Positions 21,501-34,962 of a DNA stretch of 64,000 nt are shown here, one piece after another. Position 1 is the first letter of the stretch. Each line of letters begins with the position of its first letter. Origin of the DNA: Channa striata (taxonomy: Eukaryota > Chordata > Actinopteri > Anabantiformes > Channidae); the NCBI GenBank assembly GCA_033026295.1, contig CM065183.1, positions 22,535,855 through 22,599,854 on the forward strand, given 5' to 3'. The notes below the pieces were generated by a model. It did no database searches. It was not told where the DNA came from and saw nothing but the letters and a program-made list of their open reading frames with translations. The translations under genes and the position numbers were made by a program.

Positions 21501-24500
21501 ATGACACCATGGTGGTAGATCAGCGTGTGGGTTTCTCAGCTGTGACTCACAAACACTTGAGGCTTTTATGAAGTTTGGAGGATATGATGGGAACGACAAA
21601 GAAATGAGTGATTAACAGAGCAGTCTGACAATACACAGCCTCCTTTATCGTCCTCTGGACGTTCTCGTCATATTAGTGGCGACTACAATACGTCCGTCCT
21701 ACTTATTACATCTAAAACTCTAATATATAGTGGAAATAGTGGTATCGCGATATTTGAAAAGTATCGAAAATCTGCAGAATTTCATGATACATATATCAAA
21801 ATAAATCAGTCATAAAGGTTTGTCCTCTGAAGCTCACACCATTAACACACTGTGAGCCTGAAACTAACAGACCACTTGTTATTTCGGTTCACGGAGCTGC
21901 AGCGGCGCACAGGATAAAACACACACGGGGTCAAATCGCGCTGAAACTGAAGCTCTCACACGCTAAAAACACCCACCACAACAGAACAGGGACTCTGAGC
22001 AAACCAGCCTGATGTGCACAGTGAGGTCCCAGAACTGTCCCAGACCGGGCTCTGCTGAGGTTCTTTTAGGAGGGACAGTTCAAGGTCCGCTCGTTTGGAG
22101 TTCAGTGTCTTTCTCACACACACTAACACGTGAAGCAGAGGAACCTGGGATCAAGCCATCAGGGTTTCTGTGTTCTCACTCGAATGGCAACACCAGCGGT
22201 AGTGATCTGGAGTTACAATACCAATATCAGCTGTTTGTGTTTCCTTGGAGACGCCTTTAAATTGGGAATCACCCATTACCCGAAAAGAAGATTTTCACTG
22301 GCAACCGAGTTCGGTCAGGAACAAAAATACGAACTTCAGCTGAAGCTTTGCTGTGTGTGTGTGTGCGTGTGTGTGTACCCTTCTTGGAGCCGGTGTGGTC
22401 TGAGCTCGGCCCGGTGTTTGGGGTGTATTTGGTGTCTCGTGTAGCGGCACTGTGACGTGTCCAATCGAACACATCGGTTTTATCCTGAGAGAACAGACAC
22501 AACGCCTCGTCCTCGAAGCCACACTGGAACTCCCCTGAAAACACACAGATTACATCATGCAATTAATGTAAAACCAGTATTTCCAGCTCATAATAAGTCA
22601 GATGTTCAATCTGAAGCTGTCTGACGCAAGATTATATTTTAACAGAACTTCAGAACATCACAAGCTTAACAAAGCCGGTACAAAACGTGCACTGGAAATG
22701 TCTCCTTAAAACCCTGAGGCGCACAGCCTGACTGCTCCACTACATTTACTCCTAACGTCAGTGCAGACAGGTACTTACTGAGATGTGGGTTAACAGGAGC
22801 TGTGAAAACACAAAAGAACCTTGTTAGAACCCAAGAAGAAAAGTGACAGAGAATAATTATTCACAAAATACATGGAAGTATTCATTTAAATGTCACAGGA
22901 AATGCAAAAAATGAAACGAGCTGCACAATCTGTGTTTTTGTCTGTCAAGTGGTAAAAGTGCAAGTACTGAACCAAAGAGTTTTCCACAGGAAGTAAAAGT
23001 GCAAGCTGAACCAAAGCAGGGCGGCGGCAGCGATGAGGATCAGCTTCCCAATTGTTCCACACATGGAAGCTCCCGTGTTAACTCGGATTTGTTTGCAGGC
23101 CAGTCCTGACCTCCCCAATAAGGTGGAGACCTGAACCTTTGTGCCATATGCTTTCAGAATAAAACAGGAACTTCGCCGACACACGAAGCAGCAGCGCGTC
23201 TGACACAGTCAGCACTGAAACACGAGGACGCCACATGTCAGCGCAGCTGCAGCAAACTGTGGCTGTGAGAACAGCTGCTGCGTCATGTGCCAACAAGCTC
23301 GTTCTTTGTTATCAACCAGCACTAAGTGATGAGCTGGTGTGTGTGTGTCTCATCGAACGACCGTTTCCACAACCTTGAAGGAGGCGAGGACTCACTCTCA
23401 GTCTGGGACCTCAACAGCAGCCGTTTTGAAGCATCTCTGATTTTCACACAGGTGGTTTCTGAAATGTGTCAAACTCGTCATGTTGCCCCCCCCCCTCCGT
23501 GTTCAGATGTTGTCCACAGCTGCTTTCAAATTCACGCCAAGTTTGTCCTCCGGCTCAGTCTTCACGTAATGTCCTCCACAGTGAGGAGCAGAAGGAGGCG
23601 TCCGCTGACAGTCCGACACACCCCGACATCGCACGGCATCGTCGTCTCCGGCTGATTTCTGGTGTGAGTGTCGTCTCGTGCCGTGAGTCTGCGTTTGTTC
23701 CGCTGTCACCATCACTTCACTTCAGCCCTGCTGGTTTCATTCTGGATTTCTGTGGTGACATCTCAACAGCTTTTCTCAGTGTGTGTCACACGAGCACGAT
23801 CAAATAAACAGGTTTAAAATTAGATCAATATCTTTTGGTTTGCATACAGCAGAACCCCAACCCTCCCAAAATCGGCACAGTTCAGCGGGAGAGGCTGAAG
23901 GCTTCCTGTAATTTGGGTGAAGCGGCCCTTTAAAAAAGAACACAATGTGATGTCATACGTACGGCTGTATGTGATGATGCGCTCCGTGGCGTCCCCCTCT
24001 CCAAAGCGGGTGATGGGGGTGAGGCGGACCAGGTAGGACTCAGGTTTGATGAGTTCAGTCAGGTTGTAGGTCAACAGCTCCCCGACCCGGATGTTTCCCT
24101 CAATGGGAATCTCCTGCTCCCACCAACGAGACTGACCCACCTAAAACACACAACAAGGACACGACGCTGAACTCACTCGCCGCAGACACAACCTCTCAAA
24201 GATCTTCCACCTAAAGTCAAGGGCACATGGCAAGAAGCTGAAAGACTGGACACTTAGAGATGCACACATTTCTGAAGCAAACACACATGGACTTCACCGG
24301 AGGTCAGGGTTCTGTGAGGTCCTGGACGGACTGGACCAAGCTGACCTCAGGGAAAGCTGGTAAAGTCACGGGTTAAGAGAATCCAGTGTTTCTAGAGAGA
24401 AGCCGGTGGTTTACTTTCTGTCGTCAGCATTTCCTCCCTGTCCTGTCTTCAGCAGTCTGCATGTATGGAGCCACAGACGGGTTTCCATGGCAACTGACCA

Positions 24501-27500
24501 TTTCCATCCCCAGGCTTATGCTGCAGGAGCTTCAGGTGCAAACACACTCACGGTCATGTCTAGTACTACACTAACACGCAAATGTGTTACAAACAGAGGT
24601 GAAGAGCCGTTATCAAAGGCTCGACAGCGTCCGGAGGTTTTTAGGTCCACAGAAAAACAACGTTTGACTGCGACTTCGTGGCGTCAAATCCATTTCGCTT
24701 CTTTCCCGTCCCTGCAGTTTTCATGCTGACAGTCACCAGGCTGGGATACAGAAGAGGAAGGATTTTATTCTAAAACGTACAGGATGTGTACTTGTACTTG
24801 TTGACGACAACTGAAGACATGGTTACGTTTTTTAAGGGGAAACAATCAGTTTATGACGTTTTAATGCAACATATTATTGAAGAATACAGCCACAGATCTC
24901 AGTTTGACTCCAGATTCACGAGGTTAAATTCAGGCAGAGAAAGCCCTGTTGTCTCTGAGGTGACAGATATTTGATATTTGTCTGTAGGAGTCTGAACCCA
25001 GACACACAAATAAGCTGCATGTTGTTCTGCAGAATCAGATACGGACGAGGAGACTGGAGCAACTAACAGAAATGTCACATTTTAACGGAACTTTTTAAAT
25101 CGCCCTCTTCTTCCTCTGCACTGACTGACGGCAGCAGGAAACGATGCCGCAGTCACACTGTCCTCTGCAGACTGTCTTGACAGAGTCGTGTTGTGCTGAT
25201 GTCTGCAGGGAATACAGTCAAATCTCATGCAAACGTCGGACCTCTGTGAGGTTTGCACTTCATGTGTCCAGGATATACGCAAAACTTTCAAAATAAAAGT
25301 TTGTGCTGGGAAATGTAAAGCCCAGGCTCATTCTGTCAGCACCTCATTACCATCCTAATGGCTCCAAAGTGTCTCATTTGTTTGTGGAAGCAAAACAAGC
25401 ATCTGTGCTTCATTATGTCTCAACTTATCAAAATTTATTTAACTTGGGAATTAATGAAGCAAAAATGTTGCACAAACAATATGCAAACAAATGAGTCACT
25501 GCTCTGGAGTTAATGAGGAGGCCAGCATATTTGGAAATGTGATGCTTAATTTGTCTAAAATGGTGCGCAAACACATTTCAACTGCGCACTAAACGGTTTC
25601 ACTAACATCCGATGATTTGGCTGATGATCCACATTAACAACAACATCCACAAAGATTGTCCTGCTCATTTCATGGTCAGAAGTGAATGTGCTGAAAGATA
25701 AAGAAAACTGCTGCGGTCTGGACATTGTGCTCTGTAAATAAACTCATTTCTATTATGATCTAGACTGAATGAAAATGTCCAAAGTCCAAAGGTAAACGTT
25801 AGGTCAGAATGAACGTGTTACCCAGGCAGTAAGAGGGAGGAAAAAAAATCCTTATCTGCTTTACGGGAGCCTGACATGCAACATGTAGAGGAGAGCGCAG
25901 GAACCACGTCGAGCAGGAAACCGTTTGACTTTTAACACGTGGCGCATGACGTCACACACGATCATAGAAGTGAAAAAAAGGCTTGTGAACTTTTCAATTT
26001 TCCAGGTGAATCAAGAAAAAGGAATAATATCTGAGAGCAGATGGAAAATGTTGTGATTTTTCATATAAACCTGCATTAAATGACAAAATTTAAGGCTTTG
26101 AGACAAGTTCTTACATGTCACCTGATGCAGAAGACAAACAGTGACTGTGTTAAATCGTCCACATTCAGAAAACGGGGATCTGAACGACTCGGAGACTTAA
26201 ATTTGAATTCGGACCCAGTTTCTCAATGCTCGGCCTTTTGTTGACCATTTCCAGATTTACACATAAATCAACGCAGACTTTCTATCTGGTCTCAGACTTC
26301 TCACTCTGTGGTTTTCTTATTGTCTTCTAATCCCATGTGCAGACCAAAAATAACCGTGTTGGTTTTTAACTCCCTGCTCAAATCTTGAATAACTCAAAGC
26401 TAGGTCCAATCCTTTCCTGAGCCGGCTGTGCACTCTGTCACAAACACAAGGAACGTGCGCCTTTTTCAGGGACTATTTCCAGCGGTGGATTAATGCATAT
26501 TTGGTTTATAGTATTTGTGGCAGCAGAACCGTGAATATGGGACAAGATGAATGGTGATAAAGGAACATGACAACTGCCGCAACTCTGGACAGTAATGAGG
26601 AGGATGTGGGTCTTTGCTGCTCACACAGGACTAGTTAGTTGGACGCATTCTGGGCCGAACATCTGTGGTCCACTGACCTGTTTGAAGCTGAGTCTGTAGG
26701 CCAGGATTCGGTCCACAGCGATGGGCTCCATCTGGGTCCACTGCAGCTTGAAGCCGTAGACCGTGGGTCTGTTCTGCCACAGGGCGCCGTACGTGTCGTA
26801 GTAAAACTCTGGAGCATAGGCTTTCCCTGAGAACACAGAGGTCAAAGGTCAAAGGAAGTCAGAACCAGGTTGAGTTATCTCAAACAGATGTCAAAACTCT
26901 TTGATTCGCTGTCACACTGGTTGTGATTCGTAGCAGCAACATGCACACGCAAAATGTTTCAGTCAAGACGAAACCAAAACCCTTTCTGCTCCGAGGTCAT
27001 TCGCGGTGTTCCACAGGGACGTGGCCTGCTGCTCACCTTGTTCTGCTTCTTCTTTAAGGAAATGCCGGCAGCACATTTTGCAGAAGCTCCGTTGGGATTT
27101 TCAAATCCAGAGTGAACACACATCTTTTCTTTTTACTGGTCCAGACCCGTCGACACACACGCAGTGTGTTCATCTCAGAGGTGTAAACCTCACTGTGTGT
27201 TTCCAGCTCATGTTGGGGCTCACAGTGTCAGCGTGAGTGTTTGCTGATGTGCAAGTTGGAAGATTAAACCACAGAAGAAGAAGAGAGACGAAGCCTTCAA
27301 CACCAACAACCTGATAACACAGACCTGAGTCCTGATTGGCTGACGCAGCCGTATACACAGCCAAAGTGACTCGGAGCATTTTTCCCAAACTCCATTTCAC
27401 CAGTGTCACACACACACACACACACACACACACGATCCGAGCTCAAGCTCCACTTTTCTGCATCTGGGGGATGAAGATTACGGCTTCATGTGAGATGATG

Positions 27501-30500
27501 GAGCTTCACATCTTCCGACCGTGATTCAGTTCATGTGTGAGAATTTCAGTAACTCAGTAATAATTAAGGTTCTTTACGTGTAGTTTAAAATGTCTAACAA
27601 TGTAGTTTTGAGCATAAATAATACAAATATGGAGGAAGCCGTTGCTCTGAAGGCCGTCATGTTTAATGTCAAGAGTTTCTGTTGTGTGCTGTGACTTTAT
27701 TGTGAAGCTCTGAGCTTTCAAACGGCACCGGCGTGTTCACACCTGATTACCAACACGAACTTCACCTCAGCGACGACAAGTTCGACACAATCGCCCCCGT
27801 TTCCCTCCAGCTCTCCGTCCTTCCCTCTTTAAACACTTTCTGCTGCTGCTTGCAGAACGTCGCCCTGCACACGGACCCAGATAAGAGGCTTAGAGTCGCT
27901 GACGGCGCGGCTCTGCGGGGGCTGCAGATCGACGCCACTGCCCGAGTCTGCAACTCAACCTTCGGAGGCGACGCCACGTTCACACTGCAGATTAAAGCTT
28001 TTACAACTCCGATGTCATTCTGGCTACAAACTCGTCATCGTACCGTGAAAAATAATGGGCAGAGATTATAATTCTTTGCTCCCAGATCTAAGGGGGGGGG
28101 GTCTGTTGTGGGTCAAATCAGCCGGGGGAGGGGCGATTCAAGAAGACGTTGACTTTCAAAACGTCAGGAAACACGCACCGGAAAAGGTCCAAAGGAAAGT
28201 GATCGTTCCCCGTCCAGCGTCACGTGTTCACCACAACAAGCTCATTGGCTAATGGCTCACAGGTTCTGGTGGATACAGTCCCGGTACCAAACGGGTCCCC
28301 ATCAGCAGCACACAGTCCTATTAGACTGGGCTACTTTCCAAAACAGTTATTATATCAAAATATAAATAATTGATGACTTTTTATGATTTTGAATGTTTAT
28401 TTTGAGTAAAATAATTGTGATGTTATATTAGTGTTGCAACCAAAGGGGAGTGGTCTCTGAGAGTCCCGTGGGCATTCGGTTCCGTTCCGTTCGTTATGCT
28501 GTTGAACTTTGTCGTGTCATCTGCAGGTCGTGTCTGCGGTGTAGCTCGGGTTTAGCCGGTGGGAGGAGTTTATGTGGACGCCGTGATGACGCAGCACAGG
28601 TTTTACTTTGTGTGGCTTAGCTCACCTGGAATGACACATGTAATATTAATATATATATTAGGTGAAAGTTAAATAACCGTTAGACCCTAATAAAACACAC
28701 GGGCCTGGTCCTTTAATGACGAAGGGCGTCAACAAGCATCACCCGTAAACGGAAAACCTTGTTTGGCCACGTGTCTCTTCTGTTTTAGCTTCACGTCCTC
28801 AGCAGGAAGTTTCCTCGTCTTCTAACTGTCGGATGTGAAGGTTTACATTATTCATGACGTTCAAACCCCCTCAGGAAACTCTCCGTGACGCTTTTCTTCT
28901 GCCAGCACTCCGGGTTCAAAGATGAGATCAAGTCTAATTGAAGATCCTCGTCTCATCGGCGAGACGAGAAAACGCAAACAGCTCAAAGTCCAATCGGAGC
29001 AGCTTTGTGTGAGAAACATGTAGAGAAACTCACTTGGGGCTCCGGGCAGACGTCTGGGACAAGGACAAATGTCAATGAAGACAATTACAATTAAATCTCA
29101 CAAAACTAAGGTTCTCGTTAGGGCCAAGCTATTTGGACCTAACAAATTATAGATTCCATTCAAATCCAACTTTCACTTCATCATATAAACAACCATTCAC
29201 CGTCGTACATGCAGGGACATGTAGAGTAAATGAAGGAAATAATTCACTTGAACTTTACAACACCATGGAAATGGAACTGAACACACATGTGGAAATCGAA
29301 ATGTCGGGACACACCAGGACGGACCACGACAAACTTGCAGCCACAAAATAAACACACTTTTATCCAAAGCGACTTTGGTGCACATACACATGATGGCGAT
29401 GGCTGCCACGCAGGGTCTGGCCCACCGGGAGCTACTTGGGGTTCAGTGTCTTGTCCAAGGGCACTTTGACACGCAGCGAGGAGGGACCGGGGATCGAACC
29501 ACGGACCCTTTGGTCCGTGGCCGACATGCAGGGGTAACGCCAATGAAAAGCAAAGGGTGAGTGCACTGGTAACCAGCCGAGGAGGGAGGAGCACAGAGTC
29601 CAGAATCCTAACAGATAAAGTCTGTGATTGGTCCGCACATGTACGACAGCGCCGCCGCCGCCGCCTGGACATTCCTAATTCAGCTAATTCAAGTCAACAC
29701 ACCAGTGTACGTCCTAAACCGAGACAATGGGACAGACGGGGCACTCAGCATCACCTCTGTTCACCGGTCCTTTCCCCTTTGTCGTCACCTGGCAGAGAAC
29801 CTGCTGTTTGTTGCCGTTCCACATTTCCACGTTGTTTCTGTGCTGTTCATCGTCGCTCATTTTGCCGGTCCTCGCACTCAAGCTTACTCCTGGATTTCTC
29901 CACTCTACTTTCTCGCTCACCTCCTCATATTTTCAACCGCCTTCTGTTCTCCACAGTTTCTCCGACCCAACATTCGAAGCCGACGTCTTCCCGTGTCCCG
30001 GCTCCTGTACTGATTATTCCAGACGCCTTCTCATACGACCATCCTTCGACCACCTGCATGGTTCGAGCTTGACAAGACCCGCTGGTACCCAAGAGATCAG
30101 ATCAAGTTTGAACAGAAACCTAGACGTCACCTTCTGTTTCAGATCGGGTTCAGTCACACAGGTTAAGGTAAACAGATGTACAGTAAATATTAAGAACTTA
30201 GAATATTAGAATAAAAACTAATAAGCTAATAAGACCAAAGTGATGAGCTCATGCCAATTTTTGCCCAAACAAATTCCTTACTTGTCCAGCTGTAGTCTCA
30301 ATAGAAGCAGAAACCAAGTCTCAAGAAATTCAAGACAAGAAAAAGTCCAAAAAGTCCAAAATCAGCTTCTAGCCAATCAAGACTAAGATTCAAGTGTGCA
30401 ACGCCTCGACTGATCATTGGAATACAAACGTGCTCCACACCTTAACGTGCAGTGGAAGCGACAGTACGCCCGAACCTCCAATTACAGAAGAGTAAGGGTT

Positions 30501-33500
30501 TTCGCTTGTCGTTTGAAGTACTAGAAGAGCTGTGCAGGACATGACGGAGCTGAGCGACTGTTTAACGCAGGACAAGGACTGAGGACTGATTCACGCTGCA
30601 GGTTTCCCGTCCACACTCACGTTCTACAAACGCAGCTTGTGAGACACCCAAGTGGAGCTGACTAACCTGTGACCAGGAAGGTGCAGCGCCCCGCCCCCGC
30701 CTCGTTGGTGATGTCACAGGTGTATTCGCCATAGCCCTCTCGGTTCAGGGCCCTGACGTGGTATTCCGTGTCCCCCTGCTGGTCGCCGAACTGTCCGACA
30801 GTGAGTAGGCGGGAGCCGAGTTTCCACTCGTATCGCAGGAGGCGCGCCGGGTGAGCCCTCACCAGGTGACAGGTGAGGGCGAAGGCCCGGCCGAGAGCCT
30901 GACGGACCTCCGTGTACACCGGCTCCACCACGGGGGGAACTGGTAGACAGCGAGAGAGAAGAGACACTTTGATTAAAGGGTAACTACACGTATACAGAGA
31001 AGCAACACAAACCTACCAGGGCAGGACAAGTGCAAACTGAAGCACACTGAAGTCGAAATGCAAACATTCTGCTGGATCACTGCGCGCCTTTCGCAGACGA
31101 ACTGACCCGAAGGTCGACTCGCTGTCGTAACGTGATAACACTAATAAATCCAGACCAAGTGAGTCACAGCCTCTTCACTCTTTAATGAAGCCAGAGATGT
31201 CTCTGAAATATCCTTAAACCTCTTAAGAATTGGGAATATTTAAACTCAGACAGACTTTAGCCTCGGTGCTGAGTGCTCTGCTAAAGGGCACAAAGGCAGA
31301 ACCCGATGTGTCTATTTAAATCCCCGCTGCAGAACATCCTCCGAGGATTTCAGTGCCGTTACAGGTGTCACTTCACAGATTAACGTCCTGCTGTCAAACC
31401 CGGATCAGCAGACAGAAAAACCGTCAGTGAGAGGAAATATTTACATTCTCAGCGAGGGAGAAAGTTCTGGTTCTGTTCTGTTTCCAGGCACGATTAACGG
31501 ACAGATCGGCTGACAAAGTTCATAAGTCGGCCATAAGCAAAGCCGTAAACACCAACGCTGAGGCTGCTACACCAGCAAGACCCTGTGCACGAACCGGAAC
31601 GTCCTGTGGACAGATGGAACCAAAGTTTTTGGGTCGAGTGAGAAGTGAGAAGTTTGTTGAAGAGCAAACTGCATTAAAGCATAAGAACACGTCCCATCTG
31701 TGATGGTCATGGCCTCAGCGGGATGTGGACCTGCTTTTGGACCAGGACGACTTGTCATCATTGATGTAGCAGTGGGTTTCTCATGACTTATTTCCTCAAA
31801 CTAACTAATAGGCGGTTTGTTGTTTGTGCCGTCAGTGGGTCTGTCTGCATGTCTTCCTGTGGTCTTCTCTTCACGCATGCTTCGCAGTCTGGACGGGGAG
31901 GTGAACACCTGCAGCTCCCACGGCAGCTGGGCTGGTTGGCTGCGCGAGGACTGGGCCTCCTTCGAGTTTTCCAGGGTCTTCAGCTGCACCGGCTGCTTGT
32001 TGAGAAGAGTGAGAACAAGTCGCCAAGTTGGCAACAGTGATCACAACTGGCTCATCGTCTTGACAACAGCGCACCAACTGATTGACAACCAACGGACGTA
32101 TCATTGTTTTGTGTATGCAGGGGGTGAGACAGTTTGGAATTTGATTGGATATGCGTGTACGTTGGTTTGCCGGGTGACCACGCCCATTTGACGAGTTGGA
32201 GACCTTTGCCCTAGCCCCTTTCCCTAACCCTGAATCTGATTCTAACCCAGACCCTAAAATCCAGTCTTGATCCTCAAAAACCCCTCTGAAGTTGTGTGGA
32301 CCAGTCAAAATGTCATCACAACAACTAGTAAAGTATTGAAACAAAATTTGTCCACGCGAGACAATAAAGACATGTCCACACACACGGACATGACCTGCGT
32401 CCAAACACGCACACAGATAAAAGTCTGCATTCCATCTTGACGCCCTTCTGTGAGGGAATCTGTCTTGATCTGGCCCTTCAGCCTCATTTCCTGTCCCAGA
32501 CTTTGATTTTATACCTTGTTTTCCCACTTCCTGTCCCTAGTTCCTCCCGCCACCTTGACCTCTAATCACCCCTTAAAAACCAGCGGTCTTTTCAGCCCTT
32601 TCTGATCTTGGTTTCTGTCAAGTGGTCCAGGCCGCCGAGCCCCCCTGTGCCTACTAGCTAGTCTTTGATTGTAAGGCGTCATTTGACAAAAAATAATTCT
32701 GAATATGATTAAACTGAATGAAATGGCGTGTTATATTACAGACACTAACGGCTGCAGTCGTTTGTCATTAAACACATTCATTCTGCAAAGTGACTGTAGT
32801 TGGACTGTGAGGACATAGCACTGATGTCCCCAGAATCCAGAACAACATCTATGATTGTGTTTATGTGAGGGCAGCAACATTTTGCACTTCCTGTAATCCC
32901 CGTTAAAAACAACCTCGGGTGGATATTATACGACAGCGAGGGTCATCAGTTTCACTTTAAATTCTTCTGCCTGTCTGGTAGGTTGTTGAAAAAAAGCTGG
33001 TCGGGGGGATTGCGGGGACGTCACCTCCACACATCACCACCGTCCTTATAATCCAGTAAAGGGAGCGACAGGCTGTGAGGGATTATTGTCAAAGTAAAAC
33101 CTTAAAAAACAGCCACGAACAGCTCATTTCCAAAGCTACTCATAAGCTTTTATCTTCAGGCTTCATGTGGACTCAATTAGCATTTTTATGAAAAGTCATT
33201 AAAAGCAGCAGGACACAAATGATGACCAACAGCACGCAGAAGAACATCTCGAACACGCTCCCGTGTCCATTTTAGCTCATGGACAACTTGTTTTGTTCCC
33301 ACCTTTGTCCACGCGTGGAGACTTTCTGTTTCATTTTGGGCTGTTCTCACTGAGCAGCTTTTCTTGAGGATCCGACCAATTTCCTGTTTGAGTTAAATCT
33401 GCAGTGTGTGCGACTTGAGTGCTGTTTCCCTTCTTTCACAGTAATCCACCTGTAATCTGCCCCAACTTTAATCTGCTTAGCGATGCTACACGGTGGAAGC

Positions 33501-34912
33501 GGCGACGTTTAGGGAAGAGAGAATTTACACCGGAGATGTGGCGTGACTTCGATCGCGACATTTAAAACCCGATTCCGGTAGAAACTACACAAGTATTAGT
33601 GGCATGTACAGTACAGAGAAAGGACAGAGAAGCTGCTTAGATACTGTATAGATATGAATTATTAAAAGTTGACAGAAAGACAGGTGGCCTGTGGGTAGAG
33701 CAGCTGGATGGTTTATGAACGGTGTGGGATCAAATCCCCCCCGTCCAAGGGCAGAGGACAAATGTCACTGTAACATGTATGTGCTCAATGACAAATAAAG
33801 GTTCTACTTCTACTAGTGGAAAGTAACTAAGTCCATTTACTTGGTTCTACTTGAGCAGTTTTGTCTGCTACTTCCTTTCGGAGCTTATTATGGTTCTTTT
33901 ACTCCACTACATATGAACAGTTTGATCATCAGAACACAAAATAATTCATATTCTCATTAATAGATTCTAAAGAAATTATCATCAAAACAGCGTATGTCAG
34001 TAGAACCAGCTGCAGCATTAGTGTGTCAATAATTTGAAAACAATAAGGAATACTTTTAATTTTGTTTTGGAGAATACGTCTGTACTTTTCTGAGGTTTGA
34101 ATGGAGTTTTACTGAACATTTCATTGACTCAAAGAATCAGTGAGATGTTTCCATGTGGATTATTGCATTTACACATTTTGTTAAGATAATCTTCATGATT
34201 TTTCAGATTTGCGAAGCTTAAACCCAATCTCCACAAATAAATAAAAAAATCCACTACATAACTGTCGCGTGATGTCAGTGTCCACACCACTAAACTAATT
34301 TTGTAATTTGTTTCAGTGCTTTTACATTTTTGACAAGCGTTATAAACTCAAGGCTGTAAAGACAAATTAGTGAGTAGAGGAGTGTCTGCATCAGACATAT
34401 CGAAGTTTTATCAGCAACCACCTTTTTAAGACGCATGAAGACACAGAATCATATGTGGACATTTCTTCACCTCGTCTCAACTACTGCCCTTCTGTGACAA
34501 CAACCCACAGACTTTGGGCTGAGGGATGCAGGATTTTAAACCGATATTCCTAATATAATATCTTTCGAAAAATACTATTTAAAGTGTAAGTGAACGCTGC
34601 TGGTTAATGGTTTTTTTATGGTTATTTCACAGTATTTGGTTGCTTTTTATAAAAATCCCAATAATCAAAGCTTTAAATAATTACAGCAGTTTTCCCGGAG
34701 TGCTCGCGCCTCCCCGATGATATTCATAAAGAGTTCTTCATCATCGGAAGGGTCAGAGCGGACATCCACTTGTTTTCAGTCTTACTCTCCTCAAACTGCT
34801 CAGCTGAACATTTGCTGCCAGTTTCCACATCGATTGTCTGGAGAATCAGAAAGAGTTGAGCTGCAGAGGAGATTAACTCTGACAGCCTTTTAGTGCAGCA
34901 GGAAGCCAGGAG

Positions 34913-34962
<50 letters not shown>

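Larger units (their letters stand above)
19096..22378 (-). other. mdga2 introns around MAM exon 2
   Basis: Two introns, 19096-19195 and 19361-22378, flank the exon at 19196-19360. The longer one holds AT-rich sequence (a TAATAATAAT run near 20747-20762) and no recognisable gene. It ends in a TG tract at 22352-22376 next to the upstream exon's donor. Confidence 0.6.
26827..30666 (-). other. mdga2 intron
   Basis: About 3.8 kb. It contains a CA run (27408-27434), a G-run near 28091-28100 and a dispersed repeat (29341-29563). Several open frames on the + strand (27733-28071, 29557-30072) show no family similarity. Confidence 0.6.

Noticed and set aside
27733..28071. 112-codon + strand open frame in a GC-richer patch
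   Set aside because: No domain recognised, no splice context, and an equally open minus-strand frame.
29557..30072. 171-codon + strand open frame
   Set aside because: Ser/Pro/Arg-rich translation with no family similarity, several overlapping frames of similar length, and it follows directly on a dispersed repeat.
31871..32527. 218-codon minus-strand open frame, the longest in the window
   Set aside because: No recognisable domain, low-complexity composition, overlaps other open frames on the opposite strand, and sits inside an mdga2 intron. Most likely chance or old repeat.
33680..33740. Possible functional tRNA gene
   Set aside because: The box B is imperfect (GGGATCAAATCCC) and no cloverleaf arms or anticodon loop can be drawn. 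It fits a SINE head better.
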